Below, one piece after another: positions 11,517 through 22,860 of a DNA stretch of 64,000 nucleotides. Positions within the stretch are counted from its first letter, which is position 1, and each line of letters begins with the position of its first letter. The DNA comes from Tragulus kanchil (Eukaryota; Chordata; Mammalia; Artiodactyla; Tragulidae), in contig JAIOJX010000002.1 of the NCBI GenBank assembly GCA_022376925.1, positions 134,550,831-134,614,830 on the forward strand, written 5' to 3'. The notes beneath the pieces were generated by a model. The model ran no database searches. It worked only from the letters and a program-made list of their open reading frames with translations, and was not told the DNA's origin. The position numbers and the translations under genes are program-made.

Positions 11517-11612
11517 TTTGTTTACTGCTTATCACGTGGGGGGTACTGTGCTGAGCCCTCAGGCTGCCTTATTGCATCTCATCTTCACGCCAGCCCCATG
11601 AGATTGCATTAT
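11517..11612 (-). repeat. MIR fragment
   Basis: TTTACTGCTTATCACGTG, GTACTGTGCTGAGCCCTCAG and CAGCCCCATGAGATTGCATT match the antisense MIR 5' part. Repeated at 12578-12675. Confidence 0.72.
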
Positions 11613-11620
11613 CTTCCTGG

Positions 11621-11699
11621 TTTCCTGGTGGCTCAGACGGTAAAGCTTCCACCTGCAGTGCAGGCAACCCAGATTCGTTCCGTGGATCAGGAAGATCCC
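11621..11699 (+). mobile_element. Bov-tA SINE cut by a duplication junction
   Basis: Only the tRNA-like head is present (TTTCCTGGTGGCTCAGACGG to GGAAGATCCC). It breaks into 40 bases of unrelated filler where duplication 4 joins. Confidence 0.88.
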
Positions 11700-12577
11700 A
11701 AAAAGGGTGCCCTTGAAAATGACAGGAGCCTGGCCCCGTGCAAGGATAGGGTCTAGCTGCAGAGAAGTCAGAGTGGGAATCAGGACCTCTTCCCTGGCTC
11801 AGGTGATATTTCAAATGCTCCAAGCAGAGCAGAGAAGCCCCCTTCTTCCAGGGAGCCGCCCCTTCCTGGGCGGGGTCAGTGGAGTTCTGGTCATTAGTGT
11901 GTGTATGTATACACAAGCACATTTAGGGCATGTATCATCTCCAACTGACTAGGTCTTAAGTTCTGTGTATGTGTGAACAAGGCTGAAAAATTCTCCAGGA
12001 CCTGGGCTTGTGTGTGGGTGTCAGGGGCGGAGGCTGCGTGGAAAGGAAGAGAGAGGGCTGAGAGCATGTGAAGAATCTTTGCCGCGCACTGCGTTTGCTG
12101 AGGGGAGCATGGGGTGGCTGGAGGGGGGTTCAGGCGATCTGGGAGGCACCCTTCAGCCGAGCTTCCTGAAGTCTCTGGATCTGTGGCCATGTGATGCTCC
12201 TCTGTGACCACGTGGCTGGCTGCCGTCCCCGCTGTGGCAGGCTCTTCCGTTTAGCCTCCAGAGGCTTGGCTTCACCATTGTCATTTTCCGAAGCTGCAGA
12301 GAATGCCGGTTAGATGGTTAGACCCAAATAAGCGGAAATGTGTAAAAAAAAAAAAGTAAATATTTACGGTACCTTTTCTGGAGCAGGTTATTGCCATGGA
12401 AACGCTCCGCACGTGGATCTGGGGGACGGAGGGAAGCTGGCACGGGAGCTCGGGGAGCATTTGGAGGCAAAGCGGGTGGAGCTGGCAGGTTTCGGAGTGA
12501 GCGCTGTAGGTTTGGAATCACAGTGCAATTGGACGAGGCTGCCACCCTGGGTCTCCAGTTGGCCTGTGGAGAGAGGG

Positions 12578-12675
12578 CGTTTGTTTACTGCTTATCACGT
12601 GGTGGGTACTGTGCTGAGCCCTCAGGCTGCCTTATTGCATCTCATCTTCACGCCAGCCCCATGAGATTGCATTAT
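12578..12675 (-). repeat. MIR fragment (duplicate copy)
   Basis: Same element as 11517-11612, second copy of duplication 4. Confidence 0.7.
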
Positions 12676-12683
12676 CTTCCTGG

Positions 12684-12891
12684 TTTCCTGGTGGCTCAGA
12701 CGGTAAAGCTTCCACCTGCAGTGCAGGCAACCCAGATTCGTTCCGTGGATCAGGAAGATCCCGTGGAGAAGGAAATGGCTCTCCGCTCCAGGCTACCCAT
12801 TCTTGCCTGGAAAATTCCATGCACAGAAGAGCCTGGCGGGCCACTGTGCATGCGGTCACAAAGAGTTGGACACGACTGAGCGGCTACCACA
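12684..12891 (+). mobile_element. Bov-tA SINE, complete
   Basis: Head with TTTCCTGGTGGCTCAGACGG, body with TTCTTGCCTGGAAAATTCCA, end AAAGAGTTGGACACGACTGA. Flanked by CTTCCTGG at 12676-12683 and 12892-12899, a likely 8-bp target-site duplication. Confidence 0.92.
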
Positions 12892-12899
12892 CTTCCTGG

Positions 12900-13489
12900 G
12901 ACACAGAGCTTGAATAGCCTTGGGGGGACTCAGTCAGTGAATCCCGTGACTGGTTCTGCAGAGCCTGAGCCTTCACCGTGGAGCCCTTTCTGTGATTGAT
13001 TTCAGAGAAAGCTAACTAGCGGTCCTTGGGGGTTTTGCTCTTCCGCATGAGATTTGTTGCCAACATCCAGAAACCATAGACAGTTTCCAGCTTCTTTTGA
13101 AAATGTGGATGATCTGGCTGCTGGTGGGGCGCATCCCTTCCCTGGCACGTGCTCCTCCGCAGCTGCCTGGTTCAGCTGGGGGCACCTGCTCTCCTTCCCG
13201 CACTGGGCATGCCCCTTGTTGCAGCTGGGAGAGAGCTCTGGGCATCACACTTAGGGGCTGTTGGAATTAATTGAGAATTTTCTGCTGAGAGCTTTTCATC
13301 CTGTTAGAAATTATGTTTCATTTTAGCGGCTGTTTTCATTTGTTGAGTAGATCTTCGGGGATTATTTGATTTTCCTCTTGTGGGCTCAAGAATTTGTGAG
13401 TGTGTGAACATCTTCATGGCAGGAAGAAAGGGCTTCAACAGGAGATGTGATGTGTTTGCATATCCATTCCTTCCTTCGTTTGTATATTC
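12900..13489. other. Intronic sequence, nothing recognised
   Basis: Single-copy; no known repeat or exon supported. Confidence 0.5.
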
Positions 13490-13810
13490 TTTCAGCATGG
13501 GCCTTGAGCGTCCAGTGCTGCCGTTAGAATGAATGATAGTCTTTCCTTCAGGGAACTCACCCTCTTACTGGGAGAGATAAATCAGCATTACCAAGCAATG
13601 CGGAAATACCATGATTGAGGTGCACCCACGCAATTCTGTTCGTGTATAAGGGGATATCTGTTCACATCTTGGAGATAGGTCAGGAAGGCCTTCCAGGAAC
13701 AGGTGATGTTTACTGATAATCAAGTTAACCAAGCCAAAAGGAAGAACATTTCAGGCTGATGGAAAGGAGACCATGATGCCAGTAGAGAATGCCTGGGCAT
13801 TCAATAGGGC
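13490..13810 (-). repeat. L2 fragment
   Basis: CTTCAGGGAACTCACCCTCT, ACTGGGAGAGATAAATCAGC, GGTCAGGAAGGCCTTCCAGG and GAAGAACATTTCAGGCTGAT keep the order of the antisense L2 3' region. Confidence 0.65.
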
Positions 13811-14481
13811 TGAAGCTGTGTGTGTGTTGGTGTCTGTGGGGGGTGGTTAGTACTCAGTCTATAAGTAAAATCACACAGTTGTGTCTCCTGGACTAAGTTC
13901 TCTCGGGCACAGTCTACCAGGTTGGTGGGGAAACAGCCCCATAGGGTGCAATAGAACTAAGCCTGGGGCAGCCCTGGGGGCTCGAGAGATTGTTTTACAA
14001 CCAGGGCCAGCTTTCTGAGGTGTGGTTTGGTAGGTCACATCTCCCCTTGTGTGATCTGAGCACTTTTAGAAAGACTTCCCTACTTGGCTCCTTTTTACTT
14101 GAAATTTCTCTCCTTCAAGTTCTTCCTTGGGCTTGGTCTGAAGTTAGGATGCAGTGAAATACCCCCAAGTGCTAGCTGGATTCCTCAGGGTGCAATGAAA
14201 AGACTTGTCTAGAATACTTTGGCTGGCTTGAGGGTTCACTGAAGGTGGGTGTGGGGACATAGGAAGGAGGGGAGATGTTCTCCTTGGCCGTAGGGTGACC
14301 CCAAGTCAGGGAGCTTCACCCCCACTCTCCTAGAGCTGGGCCTGTGGGCATATGCCCATGTACATTCTAGCTCCCCAAAAGTATCTGCTTGTGTTTCTTA
14401 TCCTCTACCCAAGAAAGGCCTCGTGGGTTTAATTGGACACTCTCTGGTATGGAAAATGTATGCCAAGCTACATCACCTCTC

Positions 14482-14537
14482 CGTCCATCTATCTATTATA
14501 TATTTGTCTATTCATCCATCCATCTGTCCATCCAATT
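14482..14537. repeat. CCAT/CTAT-rich microsatellite
   Basis: Imperfect CATC/CTAT tetranucleotides. Repeated at 15533-15588. Confidence 0.8.
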
Positions 14538-14539
14538 CT

Positions 14540-14720
14540 ATAACATGTTTATTTAGCTCCTGCTTATCTGTCAAATACTATGTTGGATTTCAGGATTACA
14601 GTAATGAATAAGGCAGATATAGTCACTGTTCTTAAAGAGTGTATCATCAGAGGGCATTCAGGCCTGAAATGGGATGAATGCCTCAAAAGCACTAAGGAAA
14701 TACCTAAATCTAAGACTTAC
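14540..14720 (-). repeat. L2 fragment
   Basis: CATGTTTATTTAGCTCCTGC then ATTACAGTAATGAATAAGGC resembles the antisense L2 tail. Repeated at 15591-15771. Confidence 0.55.
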
Positions 14721-15094
14721 AAGTGGAATATGGGTGGGTGGACAGAAGGAGGTATTACGAAGAGCCTCCTAGGCTGACTTTTGTGTCTGTCTAGGGGAGG
14801 TCTGTCAGTTTCCTAGGACAGAAGCTTTGGGGGCTCTTCAGAAACACCCTTCCATGGGCAGTTCCCCAGAAGGGGCTTGGGCTCTGCCCTTCCTCTGGGA
14901 AGGGTCCTTATATCAAGACCCATGGCTGGAGGAGATTCTCCTCAATGAGAGTAAGCTGACCTTTAGGTCGAGTAGATGACAGAGTGAACAGAGGAAGAAA
15001 AGTGTTTGGGGGGTGGTCAGTGATGAGCATGTGTGTTCTGAGCGGACCGTGGCCCCTAGCACCAGGGCACCTTGGCTCCACTCCGCTGCACGGC

Positions 15095-15248
15095 CGACTG
15101 TGTGACGCGGTTTCTTGCCTTGTCTGTAAATTGTGACTGGCATACCCACGTCATAGGGTTATAGGGAAGATTCAGCGAGCTGATGTAAGGCATCTGGAGC
15201 GGTGCTAGGCACAGGATAAAGGGAGGCACTTAGTAAATGCTAGTTGAT
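15095..15248 (+). repeat. MIR fragment
   Basis: GTTTCTTGCCTTGTCTGTAA, TCATAGGGTTATAGGGAAGA and GGTGCTAGGCACAGGATAAA match the 3' half of MIR. Repeated at 16146-16299. Confidence 0.75.
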
Positions 15249-15532
15249 AGTTTGAGCGTCATGATCCTTACATGTGTCCGCCCATCTTGTCTGGTTTGGC
15301 AGCACCTTCTTTGGCGGACTGTAACGGTGACCTTTCCTTCCATATGTATGATACGTAAAAATGTATCCTTCCTATCTGACTGTTTCAGTTCATGACGCTT
15401 CTCAGGCAGGTGCTTCACGGACTCTGAAGCCCCACCTTCTTGTGTTTCTTATCCTCTACCCAAGAAAGGCCTCGTGGGTTTAATTGGACACTCTCTGGTA
15501 TGGAAAATGTATGCCAAGCTACATCACCTCTC

Positions 15533-15588
15533 CGTCCATCTATCTATTATATATTTGTCTATTCATCCATCCATCTGTCCATCCAATT
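15533..15588. repeat. CCAT/CTAT-rich microsatellite (duplicate copy)
   Basis: Identical to 14482-14537. An unstable tetranucleotide showing no length change between copies argues against an old duplication. Confidence 0.8.
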
Positions 15589-16145
15589 CTATAACATGTT
15601 TATTTAGCTCCTGCTTATCTGTCAAATACTATGTTGGATTTCAGGATTACAGTAATGAATAAGGCAGATATAGTCACTGTTCTTAAAGAGTGTATCATCA
15701 GAGGGCATTCAGGCCTGAAATGGGATGAATGCCTCAAAAGCACTAAGGAAATACCTAAATCTAAGACTTACAAGTGGAATATGGGTGGGTGGACAGAAGG
15801 AGGTATTACGAAGAGCCTCCTAGGCTGACTTTTGTGTCTGTCTAGGGGAGGTCTGTCAGTTTCCTAGGACAGAAGCTTTGGGGGCTCTTCAGAAACACCC
15901 TTCCATGGGCAGTTCCCCAGAAGGGGCTTGGGCTCTGCCCTTCCTCTGGGAAGGGTCCTTATATCAAGACCCATGGCTGGAGGAGATTCTCCTCAATGAG
16001 AGTAAGCTGACCTTTAGGTCGAGTAGATGACAGAGTGAACAGAGGAAGAAAAGTGTTTGGGGGGTGGTCAGTGATGAGCATGTGTGTTCTGAGCGGACCG
16101 TGGCCCCTAGCACCAGGGCACCTTGGCTCCACTCCGCTGCACGGC

Positions 16146-16299
16146 CGACTGTGTGACGCGGTTTCTTGCCTTGTCTGTAAATTGTGACTGGCATACCCAC
16201 GTCATAGGGTTATAGGGAAGATTCAGCGAGCTGATGTAAGGCATCTGGAGCGGTGCTAGGCACAGGATAAAGGGAGGCACTTAGTAAATGCTAGTTGAT
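16146..16299 (+). repeat. MIR fragment (duplicate copy)
   Basis: Same as 15095-15248, second copy of duplication 5. Confidence 0.73.
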
Positions 16300-16621
16300 A
16301 GTTTGAGCGTCATGATCCTTACATGTGTCCGCCCATCTTGTCTGGTTTGGCAGCACCTTCTTTGGCGGACTGTAACGGTGACCTTTCCTTCCATATGTAT
16401 GATACGTAAAAATGTATCCTTCCTATCTGACTGTTTCAGTTCATGACGCTTCTCAGGCAGGTGCTTCACGGACTCTGAAGCCCCATTCTTGCTCCCAGCC
16501 CAGCACAGAACAGGGTCTTAGACTGGCTGAGTGTTCTGTATCTGGGGATACGTGTGCACTGGGGCAGGCGGATGTGTTCTCTGGGGAGCGGCAACGGTGA
16601 TGGTTCTCCGTAACGTCACAA

Positions 16622-16822
16622 AGGCTTCGCAGGTGGTGCTCGTGGTAAAGAATCCACCTGCCAGTGCTGGAGGTAAAAGAGGCGCAGGTTTGATCCCTGG
16701 ATTGAGAAGGTTTGCCGGAAGAGAAACATGGCAACCCCCTCCAGTATTCTTGCCTAATAAATTCCATGGACCGGAAGGATAGTCCATGGGGTTGCAAAGA
16801 GTCAGAGACAACTGAGCAACAT
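16622..16822 (+). mobile_element. Bov-tA SINE
   Basis: GGCTTCGCAGGTGGTGCTCG head, GGTTTGATCCCTGGATTGAG B-box region, CTCCAGTATTCTTGCCTAAT body, and a GTTGCAAAGAGTCAGAGACA end. Confidence 0.92.
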
Positions 16823-17508
16823 CTCAAAAGCACGTGGAGAAAGATCAAGACGTGTTGGACTCAGCCTGTTGCTCCCCGACACTGGGTGCTGCCAGTGGCC
16901 CTCAGCAGACGCCAGTGAGGCATTGATTTCTCCCGCCAGGAGCAAGACCCCAGAAGGGTCGTTTTACCTTTTCCTCGGTTGCCTGTGCCCTGAACGGCCC
17001 ACAACTAACTAGAGGGTCCTGATGTAGGGGAACGTGGTAGAACTGGGGTGACCGAGGGCAAGCATCTGGAGCCGGGCCAGAGAGAGGCTGATTCCCGCGG
17101 AGGGGACAGCACACCATGGGTCAGAGTGGTCAAAGCACCACGAGGCTGAGAGGATTCTTCTTTGAATTTGAGTTTTGTTCCCACGCTGACATCTGATGCC
17201 ATAGGATTCTCATTGATCAGATGGACTACTGCGTACGCACTCGTTCCGTAGGCTATTGTCTGCATTTCTGTTTTTGTGTGTTTTAGTTATCTTTTTGCAT
17301 TTATGGTCGCCAAAGATACACATATTATAAAGTAATGTAACAGGGTATAACTATGTAGTCTAGATAGAAAGTTTCTACTTTATATAGAGACTGCAGACTT
17401 AACATTTAGCTCTAGTATCCTGTGAGATTTTTTACTTGTAAATATAAATGTATGTTACGAATTAACAAAAACTGAAAACATACCCTACATGCAGTTTTTT
17501 ACAGCCTA
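16823..17508. other. Intronic sequence, nothing recognised
   Basis: AT-rich towards the right end, then a poly(T) tract at 17511-17532. No exon or named repeat supported. Confidence 0.5.
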
Positions 17509-17561
17509 CCTTTTTTCTTTTTTTTTTTTTTTGACTTGTCATGTCTTGGACTTTTCCCTAC

Positions 17562-17769
17562 GTGTGCTTTGTCGCTCAGTCGTGTCCAACTTTTTGTGAC
17601 CCTATGGACTGTAGCCTGCTAGGCTCCTCTGTTCATGGAGTTCTCCAGGCAAGAATACTGGAGTGGGAAGCTGTCCCCTTCTCTAGGGGGTCTTCCCAAC
17701 CCAGGGATCGAACCGAGGTCTCCCACATTGCAGGCAGATTCTTTACCATCTGAGCCACCAGGGAAGCCC
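17562..17769 (-). mobile_element. Bov-tA SINE, complete
   Basis: Antisense, from GTCGCTCAGTCGTGTCCAAC to GAGCCACCAGGGAAGCCC, with both tRNA-like head and BovA body intact. Confidence 0.94.
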
Positions 17770-17774
17770 CTTTT

Positions 17775-18155
17775 TCCTATATGAATACCTTATTTAGATC
17801 TCCCTTATTTGTTAAATGGTGACATTGTATTTCATAATACGCAGGCTATTTAGGTATTTATATTTACTTTTATAACTTGATCAATATCTTATTGATAGGC
17901 ATTTGGATTGTTTCTCTTTGTGAGCAGTGCATCTGTGAAATTCTTGGGCACCTCAGTGACTATTTCTGTAGAATATTCTTTGAAGTAGAATTTTTAGGAC
18001 AAAGGGATGTGAACACTTTTCAGCTATAGTAGATACTGCTAAATCGCTCTCCCAAAGGTTGTGCCAACTTATGCACCCACCGGCAATGCATGAAAGTACC
18101 TCTAAGAAACGTCTTTTAAAAGATAAAATACCTATTGTTAAGCCATGAAACACAT
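17775..18155 (-). repeat. L1-type LINE fragment, old
   Basis: GGCATTTGGATTGTTTCTCT, GACAAAGGGATGTGAACAC and AAAGGTTGTGCCAACTTATG followed by CACCCACC fit the antisense 3' region of old mammalian L1. Confidence 0.7.
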
Positions 18156-18239
18156 TTCAAATAATTACTGAAAATCCTTCCAGCTGTGGCATAAGACGCT
18201 AGAGTCCCAAAGAGGACTGAAAGGTTTCTGGAAATGTGG

Positions 18240-18545
18240 GAACTTCATGTATTAAAAGGTGACATTTTGGATCAATGGGAAAAGAAGGATTTATTTAATA
18301 AAGGGTGCTGGCGTAATTAGATGGCCACATGAAAGGATGCATGGTTTGATTCCTAACTTACAGCTTATAAAAAAAGAAGTTACAGATGGAGTAAATTATA
18401 GACAGAGTAATGATTTTAAAGTAAAAATAATACTACTAGAGGAAATTTAAAAAGCATGTACAGGTAACCTTGAATGAGAGAAACCTAGAAGCCATAAAGG
18501 AAAAATTAGAAAATGTTTGATTACGTAAAAATAATTTAAACTTTT
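18240..18545 (+). repeat. L1 ORF2 fragment
   Basis: GACATTTTGGATCAATGGGA, AATAAAGGGTGCTGGCGTAA and GAAGCCATAAAGGAAAAATT follow sense L1 ORF2 in a decayed form. The L1 seems to resume after the SINE at 18955. Confidence 0.75.
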
Positions 18546-18597
18546 AAAAGGAGAATGCATTCATGAATTGCTTATTGAGTTAAGAGGTACTGTTGAA

Positions 18598-18838
18598 GGG
18601 CTTCGCTGGTGGTCCAGTGGATAAAGAGTCTGCCTTGCAGTGCAGGGGGCACCAGTTTGATCCCTGGCCCAGGAAGATCCCACGTGCTGCCGTGGAGCAG
18701 CTGGACCAGTGTGTCCAATGATGAACCAGCGCTCTGGAGCACATGCTGCCAGTGCTGGTGCTCTGCAGTGAGAGAGGTCACTACAATGGGAGGCCCACAC
18801 ATGCAAAAAGAATAAAAAGATGGATGAAAATAAATATA
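18598..18838 (+). mobile_element. CHR-like tRNA SINE
   Basis: tRNA-like head GGGCTTCGCTGGTGGTCCAG with B-box GTTTGATCCCTGGCCCAGG, CHR-like body including TGTGTCCAATGATGAACC, and an ATGGATGAAAATAAATA tail running into (AT)n. Repeated at 19718-19958. Confidence 0.88.
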
Positions 18839-18848
18839 TATATATATA
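18833..18848. repeat. (AT)n microsatellite
   Basis: Short AT run grown from the SINE tail. Repeated unchanged at 19953-19968. Confidence 0.75.
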
Positions 18849-18954
18849 AGAGACATGATGAGAAAAAAGAAAAAATTTAAAAAAAGAGAGATACTGAAAA
18901 TAGACCTAGTAGATAATGTACAGTGGTGTCCAATATGAATAAAGTTGAAGTCAA

Positions 18955-19560
18955 TAAAAAATGTATCCACTAATTGGAAAAGGACATGCACCCAATGTTT
19001 ATATTATATTTATGTTATTATTTACATTATGTACAGTGGACAAGATATGGAGGCAACCTAAGTATCCATGAACGGAGGAATGGATAAAGAAGATATGGTA
19101 TACATACAGTGGTATACTACGCAGCTGTCAAAAGAATGAAGTGTTGCTATTTGCAACAATGTAGATGAACCTGGAGGGTACTGTACTTCCTGAAATAAGT
19201 CATGCAGGGAAAGTCAAACACTGTATGTTAAGTCCTTATATGTGGAACATTAAAAATACAATAGACCAGTGAATATGGCGGAAAGAAAGCTGACTCACAA
19301 ATACAGAGAACACACTAGTTGTTACCAGTTGGGAGAGGGAAAGGGGAGAGATAATGCTTAAGAGATGCAAATGACTACGTGTGAAGTAAATACGCTACAA
19401 GGAGCTATTGTACAGCACAGGGACAATATTTTATAATAGACAGTATTATATAATAACTTTAAATGAAGAATAATGTATAAAATTGTTGAACCACATCTGA
19501 AACTATCATATTGTAAACCATCTTTACGTCAAAAAGTGGCTATAAACATTTGCATTTTTT
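18955..19560 (+). repeat. L1 3' end/3'UTR
   Basis: Sense order of ATCCATGAACGGAGGAATGG, ATAAAGAAGATATGGTATAC, TTTGCAACAATGTAGATGAA, CTTATATGTGGAACATTAAA and GTACAGCACAGGGACAATAT. Repeated at 20075-20680. Confidence 0.85.
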
Positions 19561-19717
19561 TAAAAAAAGAAAAAAGTGTTAGGACATACGTATATCCAGA
19601 AGACTATGGCTAGGAGTTGAAAATTATGACTTTTATCCTAAGCAGAGTTGAATGAGAAACTAGATAAAAGGAGAATGCATTCATGAATTGCTTATTGAGT
19701 TAAGAGGTACTGTTGAA

Positions 19718-19958
19718 GGGCTTCGCTGGTGGTCCAGTGGATAAAGAGTCTGCCTTGCAGTGCAGGGGGCACCAGTTTGATCCCTGGCCCAGGAAGATCC
19801 CACGTGCTGCCGTGGAGCAGCTGGACCAGTGTGTCCAATGATGAACCAGCGCTCTGGAGCACATGCTGCCAGTGCTGGTGCTCTGCAGTGAGAGAGGTCA
19901 CTACAATGGGAGGCCCACACATGCAAAAAGAATAAAAAGATGGATGAAAATAAATATA
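19718..19958 (+). mobile_element. CHR-like tRNA SINE (duplicate copy)
   Basis: Identical to 18598-18838, second copy of duplication 6. Confidence 0.88.
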
Positions 19959-20074
19959 TATATATATAAGAGACATGATGAGAAAAAAGAAAAAATTTAA
20001 AAAAAGAGAGATACTGAAAATAGACCTAGTAGATAATGTACAGTGGTGTCCAATATGAATAAAGTTGAAGTCAA

Positions 20075-20680
20075 TAAAAAATGTATCCACTAATTGGAAA
20101 AGGACATGCACCCAATGTTTATATTATATTTATGTTATTATTTACATTATGTACAGTGGACAAGATATGGAGGCAACCTAAGTATCCATGAACGGAGGAA
20201 TGGATAAAGAAGATATGGTATACATACAGTGGTATACTACGCAGCTGTCAAAAGAATGAAGTGTTGCTATTTGCAACAATGTAGATGAACCTGGAGGGTA
20301 CTGTACTTCCTGAAATAAGTCATGCAGGGAAAGTCAAACACTGTATGTTAAGTCCTTATATGTGGAACATTAAAAATACAATAGACCAGTGAATATGGCG
20401 GAAAGAAAGCTGACTCACAAATACAGAGAACACACTAGTTGTTACCAGTTGGGAGAGGGAAAGGGGAGAGATAATGCTTAAGAGATGCAAATGACTACGT
20501 GTGAAGTAAATACGCTACAAGGAGCTATTGTACAGCACAGGGACAATATTTTATAATAGACAGTATTATATAATAACTTTAAATGAAGAATAATGTATAA
20601 AATTGTTGAACCACATCTGAAACTATCATATTGTAAACCATCTTTACGTCAAAAAGTGGCTATAAACATTTGCATTTTTT
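20075..20680 (+). repeat. L1 3' end/3'UTR (duplicate copy)
   Basis: Identical to 18955-19560, second copy of duplication 6. Confidence 0.85.
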
Positions 20681-21166
20681 TAAAAAAAGAAAAAAGTGTT
20701 AGGACATACGTATATCCAGAAGACTATGGCTAGGAGTTGAAAATTATGACTTTTATCCTAAGCAGAGTTGAATGAGAAACTAGATATTGGATGGCCCCTA
20801 AACCTAACAAGCTCTGAAAGAGTAAAGAAAAGGGAAGGAAGTGTTGATTTCTGTTTCTTTTGTCTTTTTTTGAAACAGTGGAGTACCCACCCAAAGCCTT
20901 GGGTGTCCCCAGAGAGAGGAGAGAAAAACACTCCCTCTAAACAAAGCTTCAGCCACACATTCTAGTTCCCAGGGAATACAGTGCTCCTTTCCCTCCCTGT
21001 CTGGTCCTACATGAAGCCTCAGCCTCAGTGGCTGTCTTGAACTCTGGGTCTCTCAGGCTGTGTCTGTAGTAAATCCCCTCTCCTTACCTTTCACCTCAGT
21101 GTTTGTACCACCCTCAGATTCAGCCCTGAAAACGCCTCTTTGTATTCATGCTTTTTCCCATTGTAA

Positions 21167-21366
21167 GGGCTTCCCTGATGACTCAGCAGGTAAAGAATCT
21201 GCCTGCAGTGCAGGAGCCACAGAGATGTGGGTTCAATCCCTGGGTCGGGAAGATCCCCTGGAGGAGGACATGGCAACCCACTCCAGTATTCTTGTCTGGA
21301 GACTTCCATGGACAGAGGAGCCTGGTGGGTTGCAAAGAGTCAGATATGACTGAGCAACTAAACACA
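21167..21366 (+). mobile_element. Bov-tA SINE, complete
   Basis: GGGCTTCCCTGATGACTCAG head, CCCACTCCAGTATTCTTGTC body, GAGTCAGATATGACTGAGCA end. Confidence 0.94.
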
Positions 21367-21524
21367 CCTTGTCTGGCCATCACCAGGGAATGGTGGTTGA
21401 TGGACCCACTCTCCTTTACCTCAGAGTTCTTGAATTATTATTCTCTGCCTGCAGGGCTCACTGATCTTAAAGTTAGCAGTACCTTTAGGAGGAGACTTGC
21501 AGGAGGAAGGAGGCTTCCAACATT

Positions 21525-21715
21525 GGCTTTCCCACTTTTGAGACGAATGACCTCATACAAGTTCTAAACTTCCATTTCCTCATCTGTAAAACGGAGATAA
21601 AATGGTCCTACCTCCTCACACTGTTCTGAGCATGGCTGTTATTGTCGTGATTACGGCTGCGAGCATGGCACTTGGCATTTAGGAAATGCTCGATAAGTGT
21701 TACCTGTTGTTGGCG
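21525..21715 (+). repeat. MIR
   Basis: TTCCTCATCTGTAAAACGGA, ATGGTCCTACCTCCTCACAC and ATTTAGGAAATGCTCGATAA match the 3' half of MIR. Confidence 0.8.
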
Positions 21716-21824
21716 ATGGTTATTTCTTCTTCTCTTTCTTTGGTACTTTAAGTGCCTCCTTCCAATGGCTGCAGAAATAGATGGATCTTGTGCCAGGGTT
21801 TAGAGCTCAAGATCACGCACCGCC

Positions 21825-22105
21825 TTAGGGGTAACAGCGTGGTAGTTCAGAGCCCGGTGCTGGACCTAGACTGCTGTCCTTCAGCCCCTGGTTTGGCCCC
21901 TGGTTTGGTTTCACTTCCTCCCGCGTGCAAGTTCCTGAGCACCTCTGAGCTTTATTTGCTTCCTTTGCAAAATGAGGATAATAATGGAACCTACTATAAA
22001 TAAATATTCATACCAGGATTCAATGAATTCATATTTATAAAACAGAGACGGTCTGGCTCATTGTCAATGTTATACAAATGTTTGTTAAAATAATTGCAAA
22101 ATAAA
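21825..22105 (+). repeat. MIR
   Basis: GTAGTTCAGAGCCCGGTGCT, CTTCCTTTGCAAAATGAGGA then TAATAATGGAACCTAC match a longer MIR copy. Confidence 0.78.
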
Positions 22106-22520
22106 CACTTGGATACATTACTTACCCCCTGTGGATCATGTCAAGGATAAAGGAAACAGTATGCTGAAAACCCTGGTGAGCTGTGTGCGTATGAGAGGTG
22201 TTATGGTGATTCATCATTAGGTGCCTGGCCACTTGCCATTTTGCTTTCAGACTCAGCCCTGGCCAAAAAAGGAGCTCTAACTTTTGAAATGCTGATCCCG
22301 TGTGGAGGGGCGACTTCCGAGTCTGTCTTTGCCCCTCTCTCTTTGATCTTCCTAAACCTTTCACTAATGCATCTTCGGCAAACGGAGTGACTATCCTCGT
22401 GCTGTTTTGCTTCCAGTCGTGGGAGTGAGTGATATTTTCCAAAGGGATGGGTGAACAGGCAGTGCCTAGCAGGATAGCCTTCTTGCTAAATCGAGGATTT
22501 TTGCACACAAATAGACACAA

Positions 22521-22539
22521 GCTTGCTTGCTTGCTTGCT
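22521..22539. repeat. (GCTT)n microsatellite
   Basis: Almost five GCTT units, repeated unchanged at 23612-23630. Confidence 0.85.
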
Positions 22540-22699
22540 GCTTAAATAGAATATTAGCGATTATTATGTATCCAGCCAGAGTCTCCTGGGTTTGGTGCTG
22601 CTCAAATTAGCTCTCTGCATTCTCTGCTGCCGCTTGTGGTCTCCCTTTCCCTAACTCTGTATAGAAACTGCTTCCCCAGAGTCCCTCCAAGTAAAAATA

Positions 22700-22860
22700 T
22701 TAGCAAGTGTTTATTAGCACCGTCTCCCAGGTGCTGGGCTAAGGATGGATTTATCTTCATTTAGTCTTCATAGCAAGTTCTCAGTGATTTTTCCCATTTT
22801 GCTAGTGAGGACACTGAGGCACAGAGAGACCGGCAACATGCCACGGCCGACCGTGCTGGG
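22700..22860 (-). repeat. MIR
   Basis: AGTGTTTATTAGCACCGTCT, CCATTTTGCTAGTGAGGACA and CTGAGGCACAGAGAGACCGG match antisense MIR. Repeated at 23791-23951. Confidence 0.8.

Larger units (their letters stand above)
10681..12762. repeat. Tandem duplication 4: copies 10681-11699 and 11740-12762
   Basis: Offset 1059, with 40 bases of filler (11700-11739) that match nothing else in the unit. Copy 1 ends in the middle of a Bov-tA SINE that is complete in copy 2. Mismatches cluster at 11361-11520 against 12420-12580, near the end of copy 1. Confidence 0.96.
14388..16485. repeat. Tandem duplication 5: copies 14388-15438 and 15439-16485
   Basis: Essentially abutting copies, offset 1051, identical by eye apart from a few bases at the join. 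The unit contains a CCAT-rich microsatellite, an L2 fragment and a MIR. Confidence 0.97.
18545..20785. repeat. Tandem duplication 6: copies 18545-19664 and 19665-20785
   Basis: Perfectly abutting 1120-base copies with no difference found by eye. The unit contains a CHR-like SINE inserted in an L1 fragment. Confidence 0.98.

Noticed and set aside
16622..16822. tRNA genes suggested by A-box/B-box-like motifs in many places
   Set aside because: The motifs belong to tRNA-derived heads of Bov-tA and CHR SINEs. They lack a complete cloverleaf.
18545..20785. Segmental duplication by unequal crossing-over between L1 or SINE copies
   Set aside because: The join is exact, without homologous repeats at both edges, and the same unit length recurs at 16 other unrelated sites.
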